From Lachnospiraceae bacterium (GTDB lineage Bacteria > Bacillota > Clostridia > Lachnospirales > Lachnospiraceae): a DNA stretch of 38,331 nucleotides. Within the stretch, counting starts at the first letter, position 1; each line of letters begins with the position of its first letter. The DNA lies in assembly GCA_016288005.1 (NCBI GenBank), contig JAEEXY010000027.1, forward strand, positions 1 through 38,331, read 5' to 3'. This document shows positions 24,417-32,496 of the stretch, one piece after another. The notes beneath the pieces were generated by a model, which worked only from the letters and a program-made list of their open reading frames with translations, ran no database searches and was not told the DNA's origin. The translations under genes were made by a program, and so were the position numbers.

Positions 24417-25682
24417 AATATTAAGTATCCTCCTGAACATTGCAAAATACTCGAGCACACTGCCGCCGTCGGTGACCTTACCTTTCTCAAAATCAGGACC
24501 AAAGCCTATGAACACGGGCTGCGGTCCTTTTTCGGGTCTGTGTCCGTGCGCCGAATGCCCGAGTCCGGGCGCTGCAGGAGGCTCAGCATATATCGCCTCG
24601 CCCTGCCATTCATCGGAAAAATGATATCCTTCGGCGGCTTCGATAACAAATGAGAAATCTCCCTTAAGCCCGTATGCGCGGTCCGTTTCGCACGCCGTCA
24701 TGACCTCGCCGATACCGGCGTTTCCTTCATCGCGCCATCTGTGCAGCAACTCAGTTACTCTCCCTGTAAGCTCAGCGTCCTCCGGCCTGCTCACATAGAT
24801 CTGCGCCGACAGGTCGCTGCTGTGCGCGTACGCCTCCCAGCCGGTCACATGTCCCACGTCATCGATACTTATCAGACCCTCATCCGCAAAAAGCTTATTC
24901 AGTCTTACGATCTTTGAATACGGCAAATGCCCGTGATCGCTCAGTATCACAAAATCGGTATCCGCGTATATCCCGGCATCCTTCGCCGCCTGTATCAGCC
25001 GTCCGATCCATTCCTCGCTCTTTTTAACGGACGCCGCAACATACGGCGAAAACAGCCCTGTCCTGTGCCTCTCCGAATCAACATATCCCGGATGCGTCAG
25101 CAGCAGATCCGGCTTATAGCGCCTGATGATCTCGCAGGCACAGTCGATCTGTATCTCATCGTATTCCGGATGCTCCACGTGCGACATCGTATGCGACGGA
25201 GAGATCGCCCTCTCCATGATCCCCTTCAGGCACTCTGTCATCCCTATGTTCAGATACCCGCGGATCACATCACCGCCGGCATTCTCCAGATCCTTATCCA
25301 TCAGCTCGGGAATAAGAAAATCGATCTTATCCCCCGCATTGGCCGTAACCGGCCACCGGCAGGCGGCAGTGACCGCCCCCGCTGCGTGAGCAAGATCGAA
25401 TATAGTCTCACATTTGATCTGCGACAGATCGTTGTACCAGGGCATGTCTGCCGAACCGGGCGTAAAGACCGTATTTGAAACGATCCCCGTAACGCCCGCA
25501 GGCTGCCCCGTAATTATCGAGGCATGCACCGTATGCGTCAGTGAAGGATAGACCGTGCGGACATTTTTGATCAGACTGCCGCCTCGGATAAGCTCCGCAA
25601 ACAGCGGCAGCTCGCGCGTATCCGCGATATCTTCATACACCAGCGCATCCACGCTGATCACAACCAGATGTCTCTTCCCCAT
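24414..25682 (-). CDS. Alkaline-phosphatase-superfamily phosphodiesterase
   Basis: A 422-residue protein of the type I phosphodiesterase / nucleotide pyrophosphatase family. The zinc-site pattern is visible: SVDAL (D12), YPSLTHTVHASIITG with the probable nucleophile T49, HPGYVDSERH, ILSDHG and GLGHSAHGHRP. Such enzymes cleave phosphodiesters or phosphomonoesters on nucleotides, lipids or glycans. There is no signal peptide, so it is cytoplasmic and could act on imported phospho-sugar diesters. ATG at 25682 is preceded by GGAGAGAG; earlier in-frame ATGs fall inside the palindromic repeat copy 3. It is the last gene of the GH105 operon and converges on GH125. Confidence 0.9.
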   Translation of the reverse strand: MGKRHLVVISVDALVYEDIADTRELPLFAELIRGGSLIKNVRTVYPSLTHTVHASIITGQPAGVTGIVSNTVFTPGSADMPWYNDLSQIKCETIFDLAHAAGAVTAACRWPVTANAGDKIDFLIPELMDKDLENAGGDVIRGYLNIGMTECLKGIMERAISPSHTMSHVEHPEYDEIQIDCACEIIRRYKPDLLLTHPGYVDSERHRTGLFSPYVAASVKKSEEWIGRLIQAAKDAGIYADTDFVILSDHGHLPYSKIVRLNKLFADEGLISIDDVGHVTGWEAYAHSSDLSAQIYVSRPEDAELTGRVTELLHRWRDEGNAGIGEVMTACETDRAYGLKGDFSFVIEAAEGYHFSDEWQGEAIYAEPPAAPGLGHSAHGHRPEKGPQPVFIGFGPDFEKGKVTDGGSVLEYFAMFRRILNI

Positions 25683-25720
25683 ATTCTCTCTCCAACCCTT
25701 TTCTGACACCGCAGGACACA

Positions 25721-25784
25721 GAAGACACGGGGACGGTTCTTTTGTCTGACGGTTCGCAGACAAAAGAACCGTCCCTGTGTCTTC
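25721..25784. repeat. Palindromic intergenic repeat, copy 3 (full inverted form)
   Basis: 28-base arms (25721-25748 and 25757-25784) with one mismatch and an 8-base loop. It shares the core ACGGGGACGGTTCTTTTGTC with copies 1 and 2. It lies between the lipoprotein and phosphodiesterase genes within a minus-strand operon, so its hairpin could attenuate or process the transcript. Confidence 0.9.
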
Positions 25785-25800
25785 CCCTTGTCTTCAGGAC

Positions 25801-26604
25801 CTACTCTGCTGCACTCCCGGTCGCTTCCCGCAACGCCCTTACCGCTGATGTAAGATCAAACATATCCCCAAAGGAAGCACAGGATCCCTGTGCGTTATCA
25901 CAGTACTTTGCGTACGCGCCGCGGCAGGCTTCATACCCCTCGCCGCTTCCCGATTCAAAATCCTTAAACATCTCCAGCATCTTCGCAGCGTCATATGCCA
26001 CAAATGTCTCGTCCGCCAGCTCCTCTTTGTTCGAGAGCGCATAGACCGCGCAGTACTGCATTACTTCGGGATATTTCTCCCAGTCGACGTCCCTGACGCC
26101 CTTCATGGACTCCAGCGCGTCCGCATAGCCCATGTTCATGTGCGATGCCCGGTAGTCTGAGCTCTTTGCGAGTCCCAGTAGGAATCTGTACGAATAATTC
26201 GGCGCATTCTCGAGCCATGATTCTTTCGCGACCCAGACGCCTTTAAGCATGCCGTCCCCGTCAAAGCAGTCCGGAAAAACAACCTTTAGCCCGCTGTCCG
26301 GCTTTATGAGTGCCATATCCTTTGCTGACAGATACGTGATGTCAATGCCCTGTTTTTCCAGCGAGATCTTGTCTATCGCATCCTGTGCCGATTCCGCGAA
26401 AAACACATAATTCGATATTTTCTGGAACCCGTTTACCGTATTCGTCAGATACAGGCTCATGCCCACGGTCGACATCTCCACGCCTACATTGACGTATTTG
26501 TTCTCTTTTGCGCAGCCCGCGCAAAGTAATACGGTCAGGGCTAAAACAACACACAGCGCCGTAATCATCCCCATTCTCTTTCCATGTCCGGTCATCGTCT
26601 TCAT
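25801..26604 (-). CDS. Lipoprotein of unknown function, weakly like NMT1/THI5 binding proteins
   Basis: A 267-residue lipoprotein: a basic start, a hydrophobic stretch (about residues 12-28) and lipobox LCAGC with the acylated C31. The mature part begins VNVGVEMSTVGMSLYLTNTVNGFQ and includes AIDKISLEKQGIDITYLSAKD, which recalls NMT1/THI5-like substrate-binding proteins. It is smaller than usual and no ABC permease or ATPase is encoded beside it. Its ATG overlaps the symporter stop (ATGA), and a strong GGAGGGAGG ribosome site lies inside the symporter gene. By context it may bind a sugar or its fragment at the cell surface, or modulate the symporter; this is inference. Confidence 0.75.
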   Translation of the reverse strand: MKTMTGHGKRMGMITALCVVLALTVLLCAGCAKENKYVNVGVEMSTVGMSLYLTNTVNGFQKISNYVFFAESAQDAIDKISLEKQGIDITYLSAKDMALIKPDSGLKVVFPDCFDGDGMLKGVWVAKESWLENAPNYSYRFLLGLAKSSDYRASHMNMGYADALESMKGVRDVDWEKYPEVMQYCAVYALSNKEELADETFVAYDAAKMLEMFKDFESGSGEGYEACRGAYAKYCDNAQGSCASFGDMFDLTSAVRALREATGSAAE

Positions 26605-28094
26605 GCTTCGGCACCTCCCTCCGCTTTGTGCGCAGCGTCCCACTCTGCCTGGCGCTTCGCCCTCATCTCATAGAGCTCGGCAAGGATCTTTTCCTTTCGT
26701 TTGCCGGTGTAATTGTCGAAGGACATTATAATGCCGGGAACGATATTGCCCACGATGCCCGAGAGCGTGATCATATAGAAAATGCCGTTCAGTGTCTTTG
26801 TGGACTGAACCACACTGATCGTCGTGCCGCCGAAGGACTTGGCGCTGACATAGCCGATGATAACCAGAGCTGCAGGGAAGAGAAGGCTCTTCCACAGTCC
26901 CCCGAGTCTCGTCGCTGTCGAGCGCACCGCAAATACCATGGCCTCGGAACGCACAGGCTCACCGTACTTTTTCCAGGTCATGTATTCCATGTAATCGGTC
27001 GAGTCGGCGAGCAGGATATTTCGCGAGGAACTCATCGCGCCGTTCGGCAGTCCCGCGAAGCCTACGATCAAAGCCACCACAATCAGCGAATTGTAGCCGA
27101 CGATCAGGAAAATGATATACAGGATGCCTGTCCAGAAATAGCCGTACATGATGATGTCGCGCGACGAAAGCTTATTGCCGATGAAAGGCACCGCGGCGAT
27201 ACCGATGTACGAGAGCGTCGCGGAAATAGTGCCCGCGACCGAAGCCATCCAGAACGAACCGAGAGTTTCAAGATAAAAGTAAGCGAGTCCCGAGTAGCAT
27301 ACCTGCCTTACCGAATCGACGATCTGTGAGAAGATCAGGCACCACATCGGGCGGTTGAGGAGCAGCGCCTTGAAGTTCATGGCGACAGGAGCCTCTTTTC
27401 TCCATGCGGCCGCTGTTTTCTCGGTGAGCGTAAAGTAAGGCACCACCATCATCGCGAAGCCCACAACTCCGAAGAATATCGCGAACAGCAGATAGATCAG
27501 GGCCTCTTTTTCCATCCAGATCGCCACGAAAACAGGGATCAGACCGCTCGGGAGCATGCCTCCGAGCGTCGAGGCAAACTGCGCCACGGTATAGAAATTT
27601 TTCCTGTCCTTGGGATTGGTGGTCATTCTGGCCGATATGGTCGAAAGCGCCATATCGTAGAAGCCGTCCGTGATGCAGTAGATCAGGTAGAATACAAATA
27701 CATAGACGATCCTGGCCGAGAGTCCGATGCCCGGAACCACGAACAGCAGGATCGAAGAAACCGCCAGCGGCAGAGGCATGACGAGCGAGAACACCTTCGC
27801 GCGGCTCCTGCCGTTTTTGCCCTTTCGGTCGAGAATAACGCCCGCGATGGGATCCACGATGATATTGGCTATCTTCGCGACCATCTCGAGAATGAGGACA
27901 TACGACGCCGCGATACCCATGAAACGAGTCAGGAACAGCGTAAGCGCATAGGCCTCCACATCCTGCGCCATGGAATTGCCCATAATGCCCGCAGAATAGC
28001 CGAACTGCTCCTTGATCGTAAACGTAGGATTGTTTACGACCTTGCTCCAGCCGGCTTTAAACTTTGATAAGAAACCGCTTTTCTCTTTTCCCAT
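26601..28094 (-). CDS. GPH-family sugar:cation symporter
   Basis: A 497-residue transporter of the glycoside-pentoside-hexuronide:cation symporter family (major facilitator superfamily) with about 12 transmembrane helices. Typical features are a first segment IKEQFGYSAGIMGNSM, the loop DPIAGVILDRKGKNGRSRAKVF after helix 2, and DRKNFYTVAQFASTLGG in the middle. The tail is charged and cytoplasmic. It lies 51 bases after the GH105 gene and overlaps the lipoprotein gene by four bases. It is the probable importer of the oligosaccharide that the locus degrades, since all its glycosidases lack signal peptides. The ribosome site (GGGGTGA) is weak. Confidence 0.93.
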   Translation of the reverse strand: MGKEKSGFLSKFKAGWSKVVNNPTFTIKEQFGYSAGIMGNSMAQDVEAYALTLFLTRFMGIAASYVLILEMVAKIANIIVDPIAGVILDRKGKNGRSRAKVFSLVMPLPLAVSSILLFVVPGIGLSARIVYVFVFYLIYCITDGFYDMALSTISARMTTNPKDRKNFYTVAQFASTLGGMLPSGLIPVFVAIWMEKEALIYLLFAIFFGVVGFAMMVVPYFTLTEKTAAAWRKEAPVAMNFKALLLNRPMWCLIFSQIVDSVRQVCYSGLAYFYLETLGSFWMASVAGTISATLSYIGIAAVPFIGNKLSSRDIIMYGYFWTGILYIIFLIVGYNSLIVVALIVGFAGLPNGAMSSSRNILLADSTDYMEYMTWKKYGEPVRSEAMVFAVRSTATRLGGLWKSLLFPAALVIIGYVSAKSFGGTTISVVQSTKTLNGIFYMITLSGIVGNIVPGIIMSFDNYTGKRKEKILAELYEMRAKRQAEWDAAHKAEGGAEA

Positions 28095-28144
28095 TTGTCA
28101 CCCCATACATTGTAAAAACAGCCTGCGTGCCCCAAAAACATATA

Positions 28145-29245
28145 TCACGGTCTGATGTCCCGCGCCGTAAAGCCCTCTATGAGAGCCAGCAGCGCGAGCG
28201 CCTGTCCGTAATGCATCTTGACCAGCGGTATGTCGCGGTAATGCTGCAGTGTCCTGCCGACATTCGTGCCGTAGGAAACGCGTGCCAGCTCGCCGCTCTC
28301 GCTGATATTGTCCAGTATCGCGTCCAGTGCCCGGTTTCCGCACTCCTTAAAGGAATCATCGAGGTACCCCATCCTGATGCCCTTTAATATGCCGTAGCAG
28401 AATCCCGCAGTGGCTGATGCCTCCAGATACGAGGTTTTATCCGTGATCAGCGTGTGCCATAATCCCTCGGGGCTCTGATATTTGCGCAGCGCCGCCGCCT
28501 GGTTTTGCAGGAGTCCGAGCGCAAATTTCTTTTCGGGCCCCTCAAGCCCCATGATATCGATATAATCGGGAATGAACACGGTTATCCAGCAGTTGCCCCT
28601 GCCCCAGAGAGCGCCCGCGAAATGTCCTCTGTCGATAAAGCTCCAGCCGTGATACCACAGTCCCGTAAAGCTGTCGTAGAGATACTTCGCGTGCAGCATG
28701 AACTGATACTTTGCTTCATCGAGATAATCCTGCCGGCCAGTCATCCTGCCGTATTTGGTCAGGAACAGCACGGTCATGATCAGCGTGTCGTCCCAGAGCT
28801 GCTGATCGTTCTCGAGCTCAGCATGCTCATGCTGGATGCCGCCCTCCTCGGTGCGCTTCATGTCGTGCATGATCCACTCCGCCCACTCGTCCATGATCGC
28901 CCTGTACCTGTCGTCGGGCCTTTTCTCATGGAGAAAAGCCATCGTGAGGAGCGGGCAGACGGTATTGACATTCTTATCCGGCAGGCCGATACCGATCCTG
29001 TCGTCAAACCACTCCGCGATCATGTCCAGATATCTCTCATCGCCGGTGAACTCATAGATCTTATGCAGGCCGTAGAGCCCTATCCCGTGCGTCCAGTCCC
29101 ATGCACCGAGGCTCTTTGCCTCAGCGGGCGTACGTCCCAGGCTTTTTACCAGGTTGTCGATGTATTTCTGATCGATGCTGTGCAGAAATCCGTGCAGATT
29201 GGCGCAAACGGCCTCAAACACTTTTACATACTCTTCTTTAGTCAT
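28145..29245 (-). CDS. GH88/GH105 unsaturated glucuronyl/galacturonyl hydrolase
   Basis: A 366-residue (alpha/alpha)6-barrel enzyme similar to YteR/YesR. These release a 4,5-unsaturated uronic acid left at the non-reducing end by polysaccharide lyases. Visible motifs are WDWTHGIGLYGL (50-61), NDQQLWDDTLIM with the catalytic Asp at about residue 152-153, the W-rich WYHGWSF, ALWGRGNCWITVFIPDY, and SPEGLWHTLIT. No signal peptide. First gene of an operon with the GPH symporter, driven by a promoter overlapped by LacI-type site B. RBS CGGAG before the ATG at 29245. GH105 members vary in specificity (rhamnogalacturonan, other uronides), so the substrate is not fixed. Confidence 0.93.
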   Translation of the reverse strand: MTKEEYVKVFEAVCANLHGFLHSIDQKYIDNLVKSLGRTPAEAKSLGAWDWTHGIGLYGLHKIYEFTGDERYLDMIAEWFDDRIGIGLPDKNVNTVCPLLTMAFLHEKRPDDRYRAIMDEWAEWIMHDMKRTEEGGIQHEHAELENDQQLWDDTLIMTVLFLTKYGRMTGRQDYLDEAKYQFMLHAKYLYDSFTGLWYHGWSFIDRGHFAGALWGRGNCWITVFIPDYIDIMGLEGPEKKFALGLLQNQAAALRKYQSPEGLWHTLITDKTSYLEASATAGFCYGILKGIRMGYLDDSFKECGNRALDAILDNISESGELARVSYGTNVGRTLQHYRDIPLVKMHYGQALALLALIEGFTARDIRP

Positions 29246-29286
29246 TGTCTTTTCTCCGATAGAGTCGCACTTCGTTTACGTCAATT

Positions 29287-29315
29287 ATTATACACGTGTT
29301 AAATTATTTTCGCAA
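29287..29315 (-). promoter_or_regulatory. GH105 operon promoter with overlapping LacI-type operator site B
   Basis: On the minus strand TTGCGA (29310-29315), a 17-base spacer and TATAAT (29287-29292). The operator core ACACGTGT (29292-29299), with a TTAA-type right arm, lies within the spacer and overlaps the -10 box, so a bound repressor would exclude RNA polymerase. Confidence 0.8.
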
Positions 29316-29328
29316 CCTGAAAATACAC

Positions 29329-29361
29329 AAAAGGAGCATATTCTTACGCTATGCTCCTTTT
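29329..29361 (-). terminator. Terminator of the LacI-family gene
   Basis: A perfect 12-base stem (AAAAGGAGCATA at 29329-29340 with TATGCTCCTTTT at 29350-29361) and a 9-base loop. On the minus strand it ends in TTTTGTGTATTTT, a good rho-independent signal separating the regulator from the GH105 promoter. Confidence 0.85.
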
Positions 29362-29377
29362 ACATATTTACTCGTGT

Positions 29378-30421
29378 TCAGTTATCCTTTTTAGGTTCGG
29401 AAAGAGTTCCGCGCTCCACATATTCCGCGGGAAGCTCGATATGATTAACGACCTCCGCTCCTTCTATCAGATCTATCAGGGAATTGACCGCGGTGGACGC
29501 GATCTGTTCAAAATTGCAGCTCATGGTCGTAAGACCCGGCGTCAGGTATTTCGACACGGGTATATCGTCAAAGCCAATGATCGAAACATCACCGGGGATG
29601 TCGTATCCGAGCTCCTTTAACGCGTTCATCGCGCCGATCGCCATAATGTCGTTGGCCGCAAAAATGCCCGTGGGCTTCTTGCCGGTTTTGTCACCGAAGA
29701 TACGCTTCGTCTCGTTATATGCCTTTTCTTCGTTGAAATCGCAGTCGATCTCGGTCAGCGACTCGATCTCGTCCTTATGCTTCTGCAGGGCGGACATAAC
29801 GCCCTCATGGCGCCGCATGGCGGGCAGGCGGTGTCTGTTGCAGCCGATATAGAGTATCCTTTTGTGGCCGCGCTCCACGAGCTTTTCTATCGCGAAATAG
29901 GCCGAAACCTGGTCGTCCATATTGACCGCGACGGTATTCTTATATCTCGAGTCGCGTTCCTGGTTAACCAGCACGATCGGATAACCGTGCTTCCCGATGC
30001 GCTCGATATCCTCGTTGCCCGTGTTATAGCCGAGCAGGATCGCGCCGCGGATCAGCTTGCTGTTGAACAGGCGCTCGATCGATCTGACGTCCTTCTCGAC
30101 GTCTGTCAGGCTCACGAGAGTCTTATATCCGCGCTTTTGCGCGCTGTTTACCGCCAGATGTATGAGTTCGGTCGCAAAATGGGACGAAATGTTCTTGCTC
30201 GCGCCCGAATAGCTCTCCGAATAAGCCGATATCAGGCCGATGATCTGCTCTTCTTTTCCGACGAGGCTGCGCGCCTTTGAGTTGGGCTCAAAGTTGTACT
30301 CCTCGATATACTTCCTGATCTTTTCTTCGGTCTTGGGCGATACCCCGCCGACTCCGTTGATAACCTTCGAGAGTGTGACTCTGGACACGCCTATTATTTT
30401 TGCCAGTTCTTCTGTCGTCAT
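29378..30421 (-). CDS. LacI-family transcriptional regulator
   Basis: A 347-residue regulator. The N-terminal HTH (TTEELAKIIGVSRVTLSKVI) is followed by the hinge region (NSKARSLVG) and a periplasmic-binding-like sensor domain (from about residue 55; IIGLISAYSE, VNQERDSRY, FAANDIMAIGAMNALKELG, ISIIGFDDIPVS-like). It likely represses the carbohydrate operons until a sugar or sugar phosphate binds. ATG at 30421 is favoured by GGAGAG 8 bases upstream; a TTG 10 codons earlier is the alternative. Matching palindromes occur ahead of its own promoter and at two operons in the window, pointing to a local autoregulated regulon. Confidence 0.93.
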   Translation of the reverse strand: MTTEELAKIIGVSRVTLSKVINGVGGVSPKTEEKIRKYIEEYNFEPNSKARSLVGKEEQIIGLISAYSESYSGASKNISSHFATELIHLAVNSAQKRGYKTLVSLTDVEKDVRSIERLFNSKLIRGAILLGYNTGNEDIERIGKHGYPIVLVNQERDSRYKNTVAVNMDDQVSAYFAIEKLVERGHKRILYIGCNRHRLPAMRRHEGVMSALQKHKDEIESLTEIDCDFNEEKAYNETKRIFGDKTGKKPTGIFAANDIMAIGAMNALKELGYDIPGDVSIIGFDDIPVSKYLTPGLTTMSCNFEQIASTAVNSLIDLIEGAEVVNHIELPAEYVERGTLSEPKKDN

Positions 30422-30476
30422 ACGCTTTGCTCTCCGAATCCGTTTTAACAAACCTTTACAGTAAGAAAGTAAGGAT

Positions 30477-30506
30477 ATTCTACTATATCCGGCGTATTTT
30501 CGTCAA
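30477..30506 (-). promoter_or_regulatory. Promoter of the LacI-family gene
   Basis: On the minus strand TTGACG (30501-30506), an 18-base spacer and TAGAAT (30477-30482). The operator at 30513-30524 lies a few bases upstream of the -35 box. Confidence 0.55.
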
Positions 30507-30512
30507 GCAAAC

Positions 30513-30524
30513 TAACACGTGTTA
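30513..30524. promoter_or_regulatory. LacI-type operator site C
   Basis: TAACACGTGTTA is a perfect 12-base palindrome with a CG centre, the cleanest of the three sites. It lies between the YitT-family gene and the regulator's promoter, consistent with autoregulation, although its position upstream of -35 is less usual for repression. Confidence 0.75.
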
Positions 30525-30529
30525 ACCCG

Positions 30530-31420
30530 TCAGTCGGTCGGCCGCCGGTAGAACTGTCCGATCACGCGGTCCGTTTTGATGACATTCACGAAGGCCGCGG
30601 GATCCGCCTCCTTTACCGCGCTGACCACGCGTCCCGCTTCGGCGCGCGAGACGACCGAATATACCACAGTGTGCTCGGCGTGCTTGTACGAACCCTCGCA
30701 GTCTATGATCGTGGCGCCGTGATGGCTCAGCTGCGATATCTGCTCGCTCACTTCGTCCGGCTTGTTCGTGACGATGAACAACGTCATCTGCTGGTATTTG
30801 CGGTAGAGCGTGTGGATCGTCGCAGTGGACGTAAACTGGAATATGATCGAGTAGAGCGCCTTATCCGGGCTGAACAGCAGTCCCGCCGCGACAAGTATAC
30901 CCGCGTTGATCAGCAGTGTCACATTGAACGAATCGATCCCGCGCTTTTCCGAGAGATAGATCGCAACGAAATCCGTGCCGCCGCTGGTCGCGTCCATCAG
31001 CAGACAGATGCTGATCGCGGTACCGTTGATCAGGCCTCCGAAAACGCTGATCAGCAGCGTATCCTGTGTGATCGAATAAGCCGGTATCAGGTCCGTCAGC
31101 AGGCTCGTAAGCAGTATAAAACCGCAGGACAGCAGCGTGAATCTCTTTCCGATGTACCTTAACCCGATATAGATCGGGATCGAGTTGATCAGGACATTGA
31201 TCAGGGTATAGGGTACCGTTAGTCCGAAGAACTTCGCGAATATCTCCTGGGTGAGCAGCGTAAGGCCCGTGGCGCCTCCCGGGAGCAGTCCCCCGGTATG
31301 TACGAAGGTGTTGATGTTCAGGGCCATTACACACGACGCAAAGGCGATTATGAGGACCCTGAAACCCATGCGGTCCCTGAGTCTGCCTATACCCTCTTCA
31401 CTGCCTTTCAACTTAGTCAT
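30530..31420 (-). CDS. YitT-family (DUF161/DUF2179) membrane protein
   Basis: A 296-residue protein with five to six transmembrane helices (about residues 20-205), including family segments FVHTGGLLPGGATGLTLL and DATSGGTDFVAIYLSEKRG, and a cytoplasmic C-terminal DUF2179 domain (about 215-290; IVTNKPDEVSEQISQ, YSVVSRAEAGRVVSAVKEADPAAFVNV). The family is widespread in Firmicutes but its transported substrate is not established. AAGGG ribosome site upstream. Its stop lies six bases from operator site C, so the region is compact. It follows the nucleoside transporter genes on the same strand after a likely terminator. Confidence 0.92.
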   Translation of the reverse strand: MTKLKGSEEGIGRLRDRMGFRVLIIAFASCVMALNINTFVHTGGLLPGGATGLTLLTQEIFAKFFGLTVPYTLINVLINSIPIYIGLRYIGKRFTLLSCGFILLTSLLTDLIPAYSITQDTLLISVFGGLINGTAISICLLMDATSGGTDFVAIYLSEKRGIDSFNVTLLINAGILVAAGLLFSPDKALYSIIFQFTSTATIHTLYRKYQQMTLFIVTNKPDEVSEQISQLSHHGATIIDCEGSYKHAEHTVVYSVVSRAEAGRVVSAVKEADPAAFVNVIKTDRVIGQFYRRPTD

Positions 31421-31452
31421 AATTCTTAACCCTTTCGGTATTTAGGTGCAAA

Positions 31453-31481
31453 AGCTGCCACACCATACAGGCGCGGCAGCT
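31453..31481 (-). terminator. Terminator after the nucleoside transporter operon
   Basis: AGCTGCC/GGCAGCT stem (31453-31459/31475-31481) with further internal pairing, followed on the minus strand by a short TTTTG. It lies between the last permease and the YitT gene. Partial read-through is likely because I see no clear promoter for YitT. Confidence 0.55.
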
Positions 31482-31500
31482 GTTTGCCGGATCTATTATT

Positions 31501-32496
31501 TTATCTCATGCCCTTGTCGTAAGGAATACCCTCAGCCTTGGGAGCTCTGGACTTCTTCGAGGTAAGGATCAGGACTATCATCGTTACCACATAGGGCAGC
31601 ATCAGATAGATGTACTCACTCGACTTAACGCTCCTGAAGCTCGGAAGGAACGGGATACTGTCGCTGTAAGAACCGATGATCTTGAACAGCGCGAAGAACA
31701 GCGAAGCACCGAGGATGCTGAACGGCTTCCAGTTACCGAAGATCATAACAGCCAGCGCCAGGAAACCGTATCCGGCAACGGATGACTGGAATCCCGAGCC
31801 CGCCGCCACAGTGAACGCAAGTCCTCCGATACCGCCGAGGCAGCCGGAGATGATAACGCCCGCGTATCTCATCTTGAATACGTTGATACCTACCGAATCT
31901 GCAGCCTGGGGATGCTCACCGCAGGCACGGAGCCTCAGACCGAACTTGGTCTTATAGAGGAGCACATACGCTGCGATAAAGAGGATCACCGCGATGATCG
32001 TGGTCAGGTAAAAGCTCTTGAATATAAGGTTCTGGAAGAAGGTATCCGCCTTCTCGATACCGAAATTATCCTGGGTGATACGTGTCCAGGTAGGGATAAG
32101 GATAGTGGTCTGGCCCTGTCCCTGAACCGCCCAGGTAAGAACGATCGCGAACGCGGGAGCCAGCATGTTGAGCGCCGTACCGCCGATCGTCTGGTCGGCT
32201 CTTAAGTTGATCGACGCAAATGCGAGCAGCAGTGAGAATACCGCGCCCGAAGCCGCGGCTACGAGGATCGCGATGAACATGCCCAGCTGGGGATGTGCCG
32301 CGCCGAAGCCCGACTTGTCCAGTCCCACGAGGGTAAGGCAGCTGCACAGGGCACCGACGATCATGATACCTTCGAGAGCGATGTTGATGACACCGCTTCG
32401 CTCGGAGAACATACCGCCGAGAGCCACTAGGAGCAGAGGAACCGCGAACAGTACGGTAGCGCCGAGCAGGTCGGCAAGAATATTAGCCCAACTCAT
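31501..32496 (-). CDS. Nucleoside-type ABC transporter permease (NupQ/YufQ-like)
   Basis: A 331-residue membrane protein of the BPD_transp_2 family paired with BMP-type binding proteins. Features are GGMFSERSGVINIALEGIMIVGA near the N-terminus, INLRADQTIGGTALNMLAPAF, and LRACGEHPQAADSVGINVFKMRYAGVIISGCLGGIGG, the coupling region with the ATPase. Its ATG overlaps the previous permease's stop by one base (TAATG). Likely imports purine nucleosides such as guanosine, as the NupNOPQ system of Bacillus does. Confidence 0.93.
   Translation of the reverse strand: MSWANILADLLGATVLFAVPLLLVALGGMFSERSGVINIALEGIMIVGALCSCLTLVGLDKSGFGAAHPQLGMFIAILVAAASGAVFSLLLAFASINLRADQTIGGTALNMLAPAFAIVLTWAVQGQGQTTILIPTWTRITQDNFGIEKADTFFQNLIFKSFYLTTIIAVILFIAAYVLLYKTKFGLRLRACGEHPQAADSVGINVFKMRYAGVIISGCLGGIGGLAFTVAAGSGFQSSVAGYGFLALAVMIFGNWKPFSILGASLFFALFKIIGSYSDSIPFLPSFRSVKSSEYIYLMLPYVVTMIVLILTSKKSRAPKAEGIPYDKGMR

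Noticed and set aside
25682-25763. N-terminal extension of the phosphodiesterase from an upstream in-frame start
   Set aside because: The extension is encoded by the palindromic repeat, has no ribosome site, and a GGAGAGAG site fits the ATG at 25682.
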